A DNA stretch of 64,000 bases, taken from NCBI RefSeq assembly GCF_029892045.1, contig NZ_CP120367.1, positions 62,001-126,000 of the forward strand, given 5' to 3'. The notes beneath the pieces were generated by a model. It was not told the DNA's origin and ran no database searches. It was given only the letters and a program-made list of their open reading frames with translations. A program made the position numbers and the translations under genes. This DNA comes from Sinorhizobium numidicum (GTDB taxonomy: Bacteria; Pseudomonadota; Alphaproteobacteria; Rhizobiales; Rhizobiaceae). Positions 8,823 through 18,016 of the stretch are shown here, piece by piece (positions within the stretch are counted from its first letter, which is position 1; each line of letters opens with the position of its first letter).

Positions 8823-9275
8823 CTACAGTGGCTTTCGGAAGAACACGACGCGCTGTGTCTCCTCAAATCCTAAAGCGGTATGGAGCGCATGGCTGGCTGA
8901 ATTCTCAAGCAGGGCGTCAGAGCCAAACTCAACACACCCAAGCGACTTCCCCCAATCGGCAACGGCGTTGCAAAGCAATCGTGCGATACCCTTTCGCCTG
9001 TCAACGGGCCGGACATAAATCCCTTCGAGGAATAGAACGGGCGAGCTGCTGCATCCATTCACATAATCATGTCGCAAAGTGGCCTCAACAAACCCGACAG
9101 CTTCATTCGCAGCATTTCGAGCGATGAACGCGACCGCTTCTCCACTTTCTGAAAGAAACGCCAGGCCCAACTCAGCTCGATGATCTTCGAGCGAGTGATG
9201 CGGCCACAGCGCAACGCGAAGCTCCGCCCACGACTCAACATCTTTTATGGTCCCAATCTCGATAATCGGCTCCAT
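8823..9275 (-). CDS. GNAT acetyltransferase resembling aminoglycoside 6'-N-acetyltransferase AAC(6')-I
   Basis: A 150-residue GNAT protein. The segments WAELRVALWPHHS, RHDYVNGCSSSPV, FLEGIYVRPVDRRKGIARLL and HALHTALGFEETQRVVFF appear in the same order and with nearly the same wording as in AAC(6')-I enzymes, which acetylate the 6'-amino group of aminoglycosides using acetyl-CoA. The Q/RxxGxA pyrophosphate loop is visible as RRKGIA. The start chosen (MEPIIEIG) has AAAGAGAAC upstream; a longer frame lacks one. TTTTGCGAC-type repeats flank it, suggesting it moved as a unit. Actual resistance is inferred from the family only. Confidence 0.82.
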   Translation of the reverse strand: MEPIIEIGTIKDVESWAELRVALWPHHSLEDHRAELGLAFLSESGEAVAFIARNAANEAVGFVEATLRHDYVNGCSSSPVLFLEGIYVRPVDRRKGIARLLCNAVADWGKSLGCVEFGSDALLENSASHALHTALGFEETQRVVFFRKPL

Positions 9276-9448
9276 ATTGTGGTTCTCTTTTGTAGCGAAA
9301 TTCCCGATTAAAGCGACACTTGTTTTCCTAACTTTTGCAACATCGCAGAATAGACGGTTTTGCGATGCCGGCAATGTCTGCTGTTGGCACTTCCGCGCAT
9401 TGACGGGGTTCCGCCCAATGCGGCTCCGTCTCGGAGCCTGTCTACCGG

Positions 9449-9865
9449 ATGGCGAACGTCGAGAAAGCCTGTCCTATCGTCACCAGAGCTACTGAACAGG
9501 GGCTGGAGGTCCTTGCCTTCAAGCACCCCTCGGCGGGCAAGCAGTTTGTGAAGGGGACGATTGAGAAGGGGGAGCAGCCTCGGATTGCGGCCGAACGTGA
9601 ACTTCTCGAAGAGAGTGGCTTAGTCTGTCGGTCTGCCATGGAACCACTTGGCAGCTTTCCTATAGGTCGGGAACGGACGCTCTGGCATTTTTTCGCGTGG
9701 CACTCATCGGGACTTCCCGACAGGTGGCGGCATACTGCGGAGGACGATTTCGGCCACACGTTCGCGTTCTTCTGGCATCCCATGAAGTTACCGCTCGATG
9801 AAGATTGGTACCCGATCTTCCATGAAGCCTACCATTTCTTCGCCGCTCGCCTCCCTGCGCCATAA
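9449..9865 (+). CDS. Nudix hydrolase
   Basis: A 138-residue protein with a perfect Nudix box, GX5EX7REUXEEXGU, seen as GTIEKGE...RELLEESGL at about residues 36-58. These enzymes hydrolyse nucleoside diphosphates linked to another group, using metal held by the box glutamates. The substrate cannot be told from the sequence. It starts 170 bases from the divergent AAC(6')-like gene. No partner gene indicates a pathway; house-cleaning of a modified nucleotide is one possibility. Confidence 0.88.
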   Translation: MANVEKACPIVTRATEQGLEVLAFKHPSAGKQFVKGTIEKGEQPRIAAERELLEESGLVCRSAMEPLGSFPIGRERTLWHFFAWHSSGLPDRWRHTAEDDFGHTFAFFWHPMKLPLDEDWYPIFHEAYHFFAARLPAP

Positions 9866-9914
9866 CCGCTTTGGGTGCGGGGGAGACCACTGGCTCTCGC
9901 CAATGGTCAGGTGT

Positions 9915-10517
9915 CTACAGTTCAATCTGCTCAGCGATCCGAAGGGCGTCGTCCACCTCGACGCCAAGGTACCGGACGGTGCTTTCGAGCTTCGTATGAC
10001 CGAGCAGAATCTGTACGTCCCGAAGGTTGCCCGTTTTCTTGTAAATCTGTGCCGCCTTCGTCCTTCTCATCGAGTGGTACCGTAGGCGCTGGCTTCCAGG
10101 CCGATGGAGGCAACCCAGCGGCGGACGATTCGAGCGTACTGCCTTGTCGACAGATGCGGCCTTCGTCTGTTCCGTCACCTCGAACTGTACGGGCCGCTTC
10201 GTCTTCTTCTGAATGATGGTTGCACGATCTCGGATTGAGCTACCAGACCACAGGTCTTCAACCCTCAGTCTTACAAGGTCGCAAGCACGAAGCTTGCTGT
10301 CGATGGCAAGGTTGAAGAGCGCCAGCTCCCGGATGACTCCGCTCATTTCCAGCCGAACACGGATTGACCAGACATCTTCGGCTGAAGCGGTCGCTTCTGG
10401 CCAACCAGGATACCTTTGTTCCATGGACAGTGGGGGCGCAACACGGCGGTTTCCATGACGAAGTCTCCGCCACTCCGCCCACCGCGTCGCCTCCATCAGG
10501 CAATCAGACGATAGCAC
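9915..10517 (-). pseudogene. Decayed tyrosine recombinase (phage-integrase family)
   Basis: A 200-codon frame of the short rhizobial/enterobacterial tyrosine recombinase type. The first catalytic Arg region (SKLRACDLVRLRV), the HxxR box (HSMRRTKA) and the GHTKLESTVRYLG segment with the His and nucleophilic Tyr are all present. Between residues ~120 and ~150 the frame is wrong: the family segment TRQYARIVRRWVASIGLEA is found in another frame, and about 25 residues before it are missing. The two shifts compensate, so the frame stays open but the core fold is damaged. It is probably inactive. Confidence 0.75.
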
Positions 10518-10687
10518 ACTTTGACGCTACTCGGCCCAATGCGGACCTCGGAGGTTATCTTGCACCCCCAGACAAACTCCAGAGCCGCCGAATTCCTCGT
10601 CGAGGCCAGCCACGAGCCTGTCGACGCCGCCAGGGAAGCGGCTGGCCACATGAAAATGGTGTTTGAGCCGGTAGCGGTCGTGCCTTC

Positions 10688-10999
10688 CTAGTTAAACTCT
10701 ACACCTAAAATAAAGAACCCATAGATTAAAGCGAAAACAATTGCCCAAAAAATAGCCAATGTTGTAGGACGTCCTACTAAAACTCTGTGCCTATTGCTTT
10801 CTTTGTAGTCCTCGTGAGGTCCATCGGTGTGGAAGGTTGTTCCGGAATATTCGTTATCAACATCGAAGTCCCAATTCATCTTCTTGTAAAAGAGAACCTC
10901 ACGAATTTGCTGATATAGCTGTATAGATGCCGCTATCGCAAATAGCATTACCACCATAACTTTAAAGAACGTGTCCACATCCACTCTCTTCACGCTCAA
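10688..10999 (-). CDS. Two-helix membrane protein, hypothetical
   Basis: A 103-residue protein with two hydrophobic helices, at about residues 12-30 (FFKVMVVMLFAIAASIQLY) and 79-99 (TLAIFWAIVFALIYGFFIL). A polar, acidic loop with charged residues separates them. The codons are clearly richer in A+T than the surroundings (AAT, AAA, TTA frequent), suggesting recent acquisition from a lower-GC host. I do not recognise a family. It lies between the decayed recombinase and the IS1182 element. Confidence 0.6.
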   Translation of the reverse strand: MSVKRVDVDTFFKVMVVMLFAIAASIQLYQQIREVLFYKKMNWDFDVDNEYSGTTFHTDGPHEDYKESNRHRVLVGRPTTLAIFWAIVFALIYGFFILGVEFN

Positions 11000-11366
11000 T
11001 AATCATCGCCGTCGAAATCACACCGAACCTCAAGAGGTAATACAAATCATCAGGGGCTTGGTTAAGCATTCTTACAATCATCAGAAGCATTAAATTTTTA
11101 GTGAAGTGCTCACGTCGAATCTCCCTCGGGATATTCAATGCTGATACTCACGATGAGATAACCGTAGATACAGAACTGATTACACCACCAAATTTCCTAT
11201 CGGAAAAGGCAACGCGAGGTTTCGAAACCGATAATCTGATCGCCAAAAAGCGGACGGGGCACCTGGGGCCCTGCATGAAAACGCCCGCAATGACGGCTTA
11301 TGGCGCACAGGCGACGTGACGCGGCGGGGCGATGTCTGCTTTCTAGCCGGCGCGACGACGGCCTCT
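11000..11366. other. AT-rich spacer between membrane gene and IS element
   Basis: This 367-base stretch begins AT-rich and becomes GC-rich toward the IS. A 72-codon frame on the + strand (11101-11319) has no motif and no clear ribosome-binding site. No gene is supported here. Confidence 0.45.
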
Positions 11367-12977
11367 ATGACCGAATTGGGCGGATATCGTTGAAAAACTC
11401 GGCCAGTTAACTGTTCATCGGGCTGTTGCAGCATCTTTCCGGTAGGGATGATCGGTTATCTGCCCCGCACTTTGGCGCAGGGTATCCTTACTGGCTGCTT
11501 TTATGCGGCAATGACGCCGTGTGGTGGCCTTTGTGGTCTGAGTTTCGCCAGTCTTCTGAGGTTCTGGGCGGTTGCTGCAAGCAGGAATTCGTCTCGCGCA
11601 CCACATGGACCTCGCAGCCTCAAACGCGCCATCCGGAGAATGCGTTTGAGGTGAGCGAAGAGCATCTCGACCTTCTTGCGGCGATGCCGGGAACGCTCGT
11701 AAGCGGGTGTGGCGGCAATTGCTCTGGCCACATCGCGGGCATCTTCGTTGAGATCACGCGGCACCTTGCGAGCAACTGCATTCGGGCAGCAGCGCTGCTT
11801 CAGATCGCACACATCACAGTCCTTCTTGCTGGCCCGATAAAGCCGGGTGCCTTCACTGGTGATGCCCGATCGGGGCGTCGCGTAGGTGCGGCGGAACTGA
11901 ACCAATTCCTTGCCCGCCGGGCAGATGTAGCGATCTCCCTCGCCATCCCAGGTGAAGTCCGAACGCGAGAAGGTCCCGTCCGTCCTGTTGGATTTATCAA
12001 ACACGGGAATGTGCGGCGCGATGTCCTTTTCCTTCACCAGCCAGGCAAGATTGTCAGCAGAACCGTAAGCGCTGTCGGCTGCCAGATAGCCTGGCGTCAA
12101 GCCGAAGCGGTTCTCGGTTCTGTCGATCATCGTGCGGGATGCTCCGACCTCCGCCTGACGGATCGCTCGCGTCGCCTCGACATCAAGAATGATACCGTGA
12201 TCAGTATCGATCAGATAATTGGTGGCGTAGGCGAAGAAGGCATGCCCCTTATGAGCACCTGTCCACTGAGCTGCCGGGTCGGATTGCGAAATGAACTTCG
12301 GCGTCACCGGCGAGGCAGCGCCAAAAGCAGCGTCATCCAGAACCGCCAAATACTCCTGAACCGAGCGGCCAGCATCGTCTTCGGCTTTCCATTCAGTGCC
12401 GGGCACCGAACGCTGCTTGTTGGCGTCCGCCGCGATCAGGCTGGCATCAACCGCAAAGCCTTCTGCTCCCACCAGCCCTTGGGCAAGGCACCGTTCCACC
12501 ACAGTCTCAAACATGTGCCGGAGGATATCACTTTGCCGGAACCGGCCATGACGGTTCTTCGAAAAGCTGGAATGATCCGGTACCTTTCCGTCCAGGCCAA
12601 GGCGGCAAAACCACCGATATGCGAGATTGAGATGGACCTCCTCGCAAAGTCGCCGTTCCGACCGGATACCCATGCTGTAGCCGATGATCAGCATTCGCAT
12701 CATCAGCTCAGGATCAACTGAGGGCCGACCAGTGTTGCTATAGAAAGGCTTCAACTGTGCTCGAACGCTATCGAGATCGAGGTGACGATCGATCCCGCGC
12801 AGCAGATGATCCGCAGGGACATGTTCATCGAGGCAGAAGTCGTAGAAGAGCTGCGCCGGAACCGCCTGACATCCCATCATTCGCCTGATCCCCTGCAAAT
12901 CACTCAGAGGATTGAATCACGCGTCCCAAGCATCGGCAATGCCAAGTTTTTCAACAATATCGGCGCGAAGCGGTCAT
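11367..12977 (-). mobile_element. IS1182-type insertion sequence
   Basis: The element has one transposase gene and imperfect terminal inverted repeats. The left end reads ATGACCG (11367-11373) and then GATATCGTTGAAAAACTCGG; the right end, read inward, gives ATGACCG and GATATTGTTGAAAAACTTGG. The outer seven and inner ~20 bases match with few differences. No obvious target duplication was found. The transposase frame is intact, so the element may still be mobile. Confidence 0.85.
11501..12898 (-). CDS. IS1182-family DDE transposase
   Basis: A 465-residue transposase. The N-terminal DUF772-type domain has the usual FYSNTGRPSVDPELMMRMLI region (given as GRPSVDPELM) and EEVHLNLAYRWFC. The DDE catalytic part includes FAVDASLIAADANK, with the first Asp, and YLAADSAYGSADN, with the second. 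A Cys-rich segment (CDVCDLKQRCC) and the C-terminal RRKKVEMLFAHLKRI, with the Glu, follow. Length and layout are those of a complete enzyme that cuts and joins the element's ends. Long open frames on the opposite strand are shadows of it. Confidence 0.93.
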   Translation of the reverse strand: MQGIRRMMGCQAVPAQLFYDFCLDEHVPADHLLRGIDRHLDLDSVRAQLKPFYSNTGRPSVDPELMMRMLIIGYSMGIRSERRLCEEVHLNLAYRWFCRLGLDGKVPDHSSFSKNRHGRFRQSDILRHMFETVVERCLAQGLVGAEGFAVDASLIAADANKQRSVPGTEWKAEDDAGRSVQEYLAVLDDAAFGAASPVTPKFISQSDPAAQWTGAHKGHAFFAYATNYLIDTDHGIILDVEATRAIRQAEVGASRTMIDRTENRFGLTPGYLAADSAYGSADNLAWLVKEKDIAPHIPVFDKSNRTDGTFSRSDFTWDGEGDRYICPAGKELVQFRRTYATPRSGITSEGTRLYRASKKDCDVCDLKQRCCPNAVARKVPRDLNEDARDVARAIAATPAYERSRHRRKKVEMLFAHLKRILRMARLRLRGPCGARDEFLLAATAQNLRRLAKLRPQRPPHGVIAA

Positions 12978-13178
12978 TTAACCTTGAGGAGAGCAAGGTC
13001 TCCTCAGGGTGGAGAGGAGACCTTATTCGCCAACTCTCCGATGGCCGGTTCGCGGACGAAGCCGAAGTTATGCGGCCGCCTCGCAAGGTCCGCTCTGCTT
13101 CGCCAAACCTGTCGTTCGACATCGCCTTCACGATGTTTCGGTGTGAAACGCGATGCGTCCCTTCCATAGGCACACCGA

Positions 13179-14486
13179 TTATTGGCGCCCGTACTTCCTG
13201 AAGGTCGCGTTCCAGTCCGCGGCAAGGGCGTCAAGCGTCTCCCTGGCCGTGCCCTCGTCGCCGGTCACGTACGGATACACGCGCTGGTTAAACTGTTGCA
13301 GCAGTTCGGCGTACTCCGGAACCGCCCAGAAATCCTTCACCTTGAACATGGTCTCGTAGAACGCCCTGTTATACGGCGTGGCGTGCTGAAAGGCATCCGA
13401 TCGCAGCACGGTCGCGCTGCAGGAATAGCCGCCGAGTTCTGCCCACTTCTTCTGCGTGTCGTCCTTGATGAGCCACTCGAGGAACTTGAAGGCCTCGTCC
13501 TGCTTCTGCGAGTAGGAGATTATCGAGATGCCTTGCCCGCCGAGCGCGGCGAACTGGTCGCCGTTCGGTCCGGCCGGGTTGGCGAAGAAGCCGGTACCCT
13601 TGGCATTGGGGTTGGCGGCCTCGTTGATCAACGCGGGGAAGAACGCGAAATAGTTCATGCTCATCGCGGCCAAGCCCTCGGTGATTGCTTGGTTCTCCTC
13701 CGGGAACATGGAATTGGCCCAGCCCGGAGGCGTGAACTTGTACAGCTCCCTGTAGAATTCGAGCGCGGCGACGGCTTTGTCGGAATTGATGAAGCCGTCG
13801 ACCTTGTAGGTCTCATAGTCGCCAAGCTCGCCGCCATATGAGAAGAGCACGCTTCGGAAGCCGCTCGCCAAAGCATCATAGGAGTTGTCGGTGTAGATCG
13901 CGATGCCGTATCTTTTGTGGTCAGGCCGATGGAAGAACTCGGCGATGTCCCGCATCTCCTTAAAAGTCTTCGGCACCGCGAGGTCGCGGCCGTACTTCTC
14001 TTTGAAGTCGGCCATTTCCGTCGGGTCCTCGAACCAGTCTTTGCGATAGGCCCAGCCGACGGCATCACCCTGGAGCGGAATCGCCCAGTACCTGCCGCTG
14101 TTGCCCGGATACTCGGCGTAGAATTTCACAGCGGCCGGGGCCATCAGCTTGGCAACATCGTGCTTCGCGACAAATTCGGTGAGCTCGACATAGTGGCCGC
14201 CGGTCGAGCCGGCGCCGAGCCACTGCGAGTCTCCGATGACCATGTCGTAGGCATCGCCCTCGGCGTTGAATTCGGCGAAAGCCTTGGTCTGGAAGTCCGG
14301 CCAGGTCGTCGTTTCAACGTTCACCTTGACGCCCGTGCGCCTCTCATACTCGTTGACGAGTTCTTGCAAATAATTTGCGGGATCCCATTCCGCCCACAAA
14401 ATCGTGAGCTCGGTGGCAGAAGCCGGTTTGCCTGAAAGCATGAGTGCAACGCCGGCGAGCAGAACAATGCACGTTTGCCTGAACAT
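13179..14486 (-). CDS. Periplasmic sugar-binding protein of an ABC importer, orphan
   Basis: A 435-residue family-1 extracellular solute-binding protein. A Sec signal peptide (MFRQTCIVLLAGVALMLSG, cleavage after ASA near residue 24) precedes a two-lobe binding domain. It includes ELTILWAEWDPANYLQELV, TTWPDFQTKAF and the hinge-region GDAVGWAYRKDWF. No permease or ATPase gene is adjacent; downstream lies the IS1182 element, which may have separated it from them. It starts 27 bases after the cyclase-AAA-TPR gene on the same strand, so the two are probably co-transcribed. The ligand is unknown. Confidence 0.88.
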   Translation of the reverse strand: MFRQTCIVLLAGVALMLSGKPASATELTILWAEWDPANYLQELVNEYERRTGVKVNVETTTWPDFQTKAFAEFNAEGDAYDMVIGDSQWLGAGSTGGHYVELTEFVAKHDVAKLMAPAAVKFYAEYPGNSGRYWAIPLQGDAVGWAYRKDWFEDPTEMADFKEKYGRDLAVPKTFKEMRDIAEFFHRPDHKRYGIAIYTDNSYDALASGFRSVLFSYGGELGDYETYKVDGFINSDKAVAALEFYRELYKFTPPGWANSMFPEENQAITEGLAAMSMNYFAFFPALINEAANPNAKGTGFFANPAGPNGDQFAALGGQGISIISYSQKQDEAFKFLEWLIKDDTQKKWAELGGYSCSATVLRSDAFQHATPYNRAFYETMFKVKDFWAVPEYAELLQQFNQRVYPYVTGDEGTARETLDALAADWNATFRKYGRQ

Positions 14487-14513
14487 CGTGTTCCTCCCAA
14501 AGTTCGTTGCCTC

Positions 14514-17500
14514 CTATCGCGGCGTCGGCGCAGGATTTGAAAGCTTCTGCAGTAAGCTCTTTGCCTCAACCAGATCGGGCGTATCGAAACCCTCGCGGAA
14601 CCCCGCATGAACTGGCGCAAGAAGCTCCTTTGCCTCGGTGGAGCGACCGTGTTGGACAAGCAGCCCTGCGAGCCGGAGCGCCGCCCTCAGCTCCGATGAC
14701 CGCGCACTCTGCTCGCGCGCCGCGATCAGTGATTTATGCAACCAACCCTCCGCCGCCTCATCGGCTGGATCGAGCAAGAGCAAAAGCTCAGCTTTGGCGC
14801 GCAGCAGTTCCGGCAATTGGTAGACAGAGTCCGTCTTGCCAAGCGTGGCGAACGCGCGGTCGAGTACCGCCAGCCCTTCCTCGGCTTCGCCCTGCGCGCC
14901 GCAGGCTTGTGCCAGGGCGCACAGGTAACACGCGGTCCCCATGTCGGCGCCGGTTCCCGAGATGATCGCAATCCCCTCGCGCATCTCCCGGATGCCGTCG
15001 TCGACATGGCCGAGGCCCGCAATCGCCCAGCCGAGATAGGCACGCGCCTGGCCGAGCACCAAGGGAATAACGAGATCCGTGCACAGCGAGACGCCCTTTT
15101 CCGCCCAACGCCGAGCTTCAGCGAATTCACGACGCATCAGATGGACAAAGCTGAAGCTCAACAGGGCCTGCGCCATGGTGAAGGGATGCGCATCCCGTTC
15201 GGCCAGTGCCATCGTCTCCAGCGAGCGACTGACCGCCTGGTCGGGCCGGCCGCATATGCACAACATCTGTGCCGAGAAAGCCCGGCAGCACACGCCGGGG
15301 TCATGCCCGGTGTAGCCCCAAGCGAGGTGGCGATGCCGATCGTAGTCGTAAATGGCCATGCCTTGGTTGGCATGTATCTCGCTGGTTCTGTAGTTGCCCA
15401 GATAGAAGTTGGCGCCCCAGAGCTGGTGGTGCGCCTCCAACAGGTAGGCCGATTCACCGGTAACCCGAGCGAGCTCCATCCCAAGCGCGTGGCATTGAAG
15501 GGCTAGTGTTTCGGCAGCTCGCAGATCACCCGAAATGGTACGGCACGAGCTTTCGCCTCGGAGGGCGGCGAACAGCTGAGCCTTATCTCCAAGTCTCTCA
15601 GCAAGCGTTCGTGCACGCGAAAACGCGTTCAGAACCTCCGGATCGCCCCAACCTTTGGCGGGGATCAGGGCCGAGCCCATGGCGGTCTGCAGTGAAAGCT
15701 GCTGCCTCAAACGGTCCTCGGAAGCAGGCAGGGAAGCAACCAGCTCGAGCCCCTTTGCGAAATGGGCCGCGGCCTCGTGGTGGGAGGAACTCCTCAGCGC
15801 CCGTTGCCCGGACTTTAACCACCACGGCACGGCCTGCGAAGCCCGGCCTGCGAGTGTGTAGTGCTGCGCCACGGTCTCCGGCTCGGTCTCGGCGATATCG
15901 GCGAACTCGGCTTCTAGGGCCGCTGCGATCCTACCGTGTATGTGCTGGCGCCGGCTCTTCAGCAGGCTGTGGTAGGCGGTGTCGCACACCAGCGCGTGCT
16001 TGAACGTATAGGTCGCCTCCGGTGCTGCGCCGTTGCGAAACACGAGCTCAGCCTGTTCAAGCTGCTGCAGCGCGTCGTTGAGCTGACCTTGGCTTACATC
16101 GCTAATGGCGACTAGGAGCCGATGGTTGAAGACGCGGCCGATGCAGGCGCTGATCTGAGCCGTCTCCTTCACCGGCGCCAGCCGGTCGAGCCGCGCCATC
16201 AACGAATCTTGCAGCGTCGAGGGGATCGCAAGAGAAGGCAGCGGCCCATTCAACAAATACCGGTCGCCGGCCTCGACCAGCAGGCCGGAATCGACGACTG
16301 TCCTCGTCAGTTCCTCGACAAACAGCGGCACGCCTTCGGTATTGGCCAAGATTCGGTCCGCAATCTCCGACGGGAGCTTCTTCCCACCCGCCACTCGCTC
16401 AACGATCGCCGCGCTCTGGTCCTCTTCCAACCGTCTGAGCGGCAGCACGGTGCCGTGCGAAAGAGCCTCCAAGCGCGGGTCAAACTCCGGCCGCGTCGTG
16501 ACAACAAGCAGAGCCGGCAATTCTGCGAGGTGCTCTATCAACATTCCCAGCCACTCTGCCGTCGTCGGATCGATCCAGTGGGCATCCTCGATGAGTACAA
16601 GGACCGGACTGCTCACTGCCGCAGTCTCGACTAGCCGCACCAACGCAGCGAGGGTGCGTGCCCTCATTGTTGGTGCCGGCAGTTTCAACGGCAAATACCG
16701 CCCTGGCGCATCGATCGATAGCAGCGCCGCCAGCAGCGGCAGCGTCTCCTCGACGTTCGTACCGACCCTGCCGAGTAGCGTCTTGAGCTTGTCAAGCCTT
16801 CTGTCTGCGCTGTCATCGCTGACAAATCCCGCAGCCCTTTCGAGCTGCGCGATGAGAGGATGGAGCGCGCTATTGACGTGATAGGGCGAGCAGAAATAGC
16901 GCAGCTCGGCATGCGGCTCGGCGCCGAGCTGCTCTGCAAGTGCTACCATCAGACGCGACTTGCCGATTCCCGCCTCGCCGGAGAGCAGCACGGCCTGTCC
17001 CTCTCCCGACGTTGCGCGATGCCAGAGCTCGAGCAGGAAGGCCAATTCTTCTTCCCGCCCGACCAGCGGCATAAGCACACTGTGCCGCGCTGCGAAACGG
17101 CTCTCGGCGGCCGCCTCGCCGATTATACGCCAGGAGCGCACTGAGGTGGCGAACCCCTTGAGTTGGCGGTTTCCCAAATCGGCTGCCACGAACAAGCCGT
17201 CGACCAGCCGCTGCGTGGCCTCGGCGACCACCACCGAGCCTGGCTCAGCGAGCGCCTGCAGCCGCGCCGCAAGGTTGGGCGTGTCTCCTAAGACCGCCTC
17301 CTCTTGTGCAGTGCCTTCGCCGATCAGGTCGCCGACGACTACCAACCCTGTAGCTATTCCGACGCGCGCTGAAAGTGCCTTGCCGTCGGCCGCAGTCAGG
17401 CCAGCCGTGGCGGAAGCCGCGGCGAGCCCGGCGCGAACAGCTCGCTCCGGGTCGTCCTCGTGCGCACGCGGCCAGCCGAAATACGCGAGCACGCCGTCGC

Positions 17501-17948
17501 CCATCAGCTTGGCGACCCTGCCTTCGTAGCGCGCGATCTCGCGCGACACCGCCCTCTGATAGCCGAAGATGACCTCGCGCATGTCCTCTGGGTCGAGCCG
17601 CTGCGACAGCTCAGTCGAGCTGACGAGATCAACGAACATGATGGTCAGCTGCCGCCGCTCAGCACGCGGCGACGGTGGCTCGGCGCTGGGCGAAGCCGAC
17701 ACGCGCCCCTCGGCCGGGGTTGCATCCAACTCTGCCCGTTGGTCGGCGGACGGAAGCTCCTCTGGCTTCATGGCGAGTGCGGCAATGGCATTGAGTAGCT
17801 TGCGACGGTGTCCGACGGGAGTGACCCCGATCGCAATCAGGTCCTCGGCAGTCAGGCTCGAAAGGACCGCGAGGTCGATGTCATTGTCGCGGAAGGCCGG
17901 CGCGTACTGGCTCAGCCCTAAGCTCGTTAGCCATGCCGCGATATCCAC
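14514..17948 (-). CDS. SAM domain - class III nucleotide cyclase - AAA ATPase - TPR signalling protein
   Basis: A very large multidomain protein of 1144 residues from the GTG at 17948, which has GGGAG seven bases upstream; a start 24 codons earlier is possible. Domains in order: a SAM domain (about 1-60, AAWLTSLGLSQYAPAF), a class III adenylate/guanylate cyclase (about 100-260, with IMFVDLVSSTELSQ and KLMGDGVLAYFGWP), an AAA/NB-ARC-like ATPase with Walker A GEAGIGKS and Walker B LVLIEDAHW, and a C-terminal TPR-like helical region. Such proteins resemble STAND signal ATPases that couple peptide or protein sensing to cAMP production. The adjacent binding protein may supply the signal, but this is inference. 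Confidence 0.9.
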   Translation of the reverse strand: MDIAAWLTSLGLSQYAPAFRDNDIDLAVLSSLTAEDLIAIGVTPVGHRRKLLNAIAALAMKPEELPSADQRAELDATPAEGRVSASPSAEPPSPRAERRQLTIMFVDLVSSTELSQRLDPEDMREVIFGYQRAVSREIARYEGRVAKLMGDGVLAYFGWPRAHEDDPERAVRAGLAAASATAGLTAADGKALSARVGIATGLVVVGDLIGEGTAQEEAVLGDTPNLAARLQALAEPGSVVVAEATQRLVDGLFVAADLGNRQLKGFATSVRSWRIIGEAAAESRFAARHSVLMPLVGREEELAFLLELWHRATSGEGQAVLLSGEAGIGKSRLMVALAEQLGAEPHAELRYFCSPYHVNSALHPLIAQLERAAGFVSDDSADRRLDKLKTLLGRVGTNVEETLPLLAALLSIDAPGRYLPLKLPAPTMRARTLAALVRLVETAAVSSPVLVLIEDAHWIDPTTAEWLGMLIEHLAELPALLVVTTRPEFDPRLEALSHGTVLPLRRLEEDQSAAIVERVAGGKKLPSEIADRILANTEGVPLFVEELTRTVVDSGLLVEAGDRYLLNGPLPSLAIPSTLQDSLMARLDRLAPVKETAQISACIGRVFNHRLLVAISDVSQGQLNDALQQLEQAELVFRNGAAPEATYTFKHALVCDTAYHSLLKSRRQHIHGRIAAALEAEFADIAETEPETVAQHYTLAGRASQAVPWWLKSGQRALRSSSHHEAAAHFAKGLELVASLPASEDRLRQQLSLQTAMGSALIPAKGWGDPEVLNAFSRARTLAERLGDKAQLFAALRGESSCRTISGDLRAAETLALQCHALGMELARVTGESAYLLEAHHQLWGANFYLGNYRTSEIHANQGMAIYDYDRHRHLAWGYTGHDPGVCCRAFSAQMLCICGRPDQAVSRSLETMALAERDAHPFTMAQALLSFSFVHLMRREFAEARRWAEKGVSLCTDLVIPLVLGQARAYLGWAIAGLGHVDDGIREMREGIAIISGTGADMGTACYLCALAQACGAQGEAEEGLAVLDRAFATLGKTDSVYQLPELLRAKAELLLLLDPADEAAEGWLHKSLIAAREQSARSSELRAALRLAGLLVQHGRSTEAKELLAPVHAGFREGFDTPDLVEAKSLLQKLSNPAPTPR

Positions 17949-18016
17949 GCGCCTTCTCCCAGGCCAGCTCCGCTTGCAATTATACTCCAAATGAGAAGCA
18001 CGGTCGTTCTTAGTTT

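Noticed and set aside
8681..9366. Integron cassette (attC) around the AAC(6')-like gene
   Set aside because: The flanking TTTTGCGAC repeats do not show the paired core sites of attC, and no IntI is present; the only recombinase nearby is a different, broken type.
11426..12721. 431-codon open frame on the + strand
   Set aside because: It is a shadow of the IS1182 transposase, which has catalytic motifs and lies inside matching terminal repeats.
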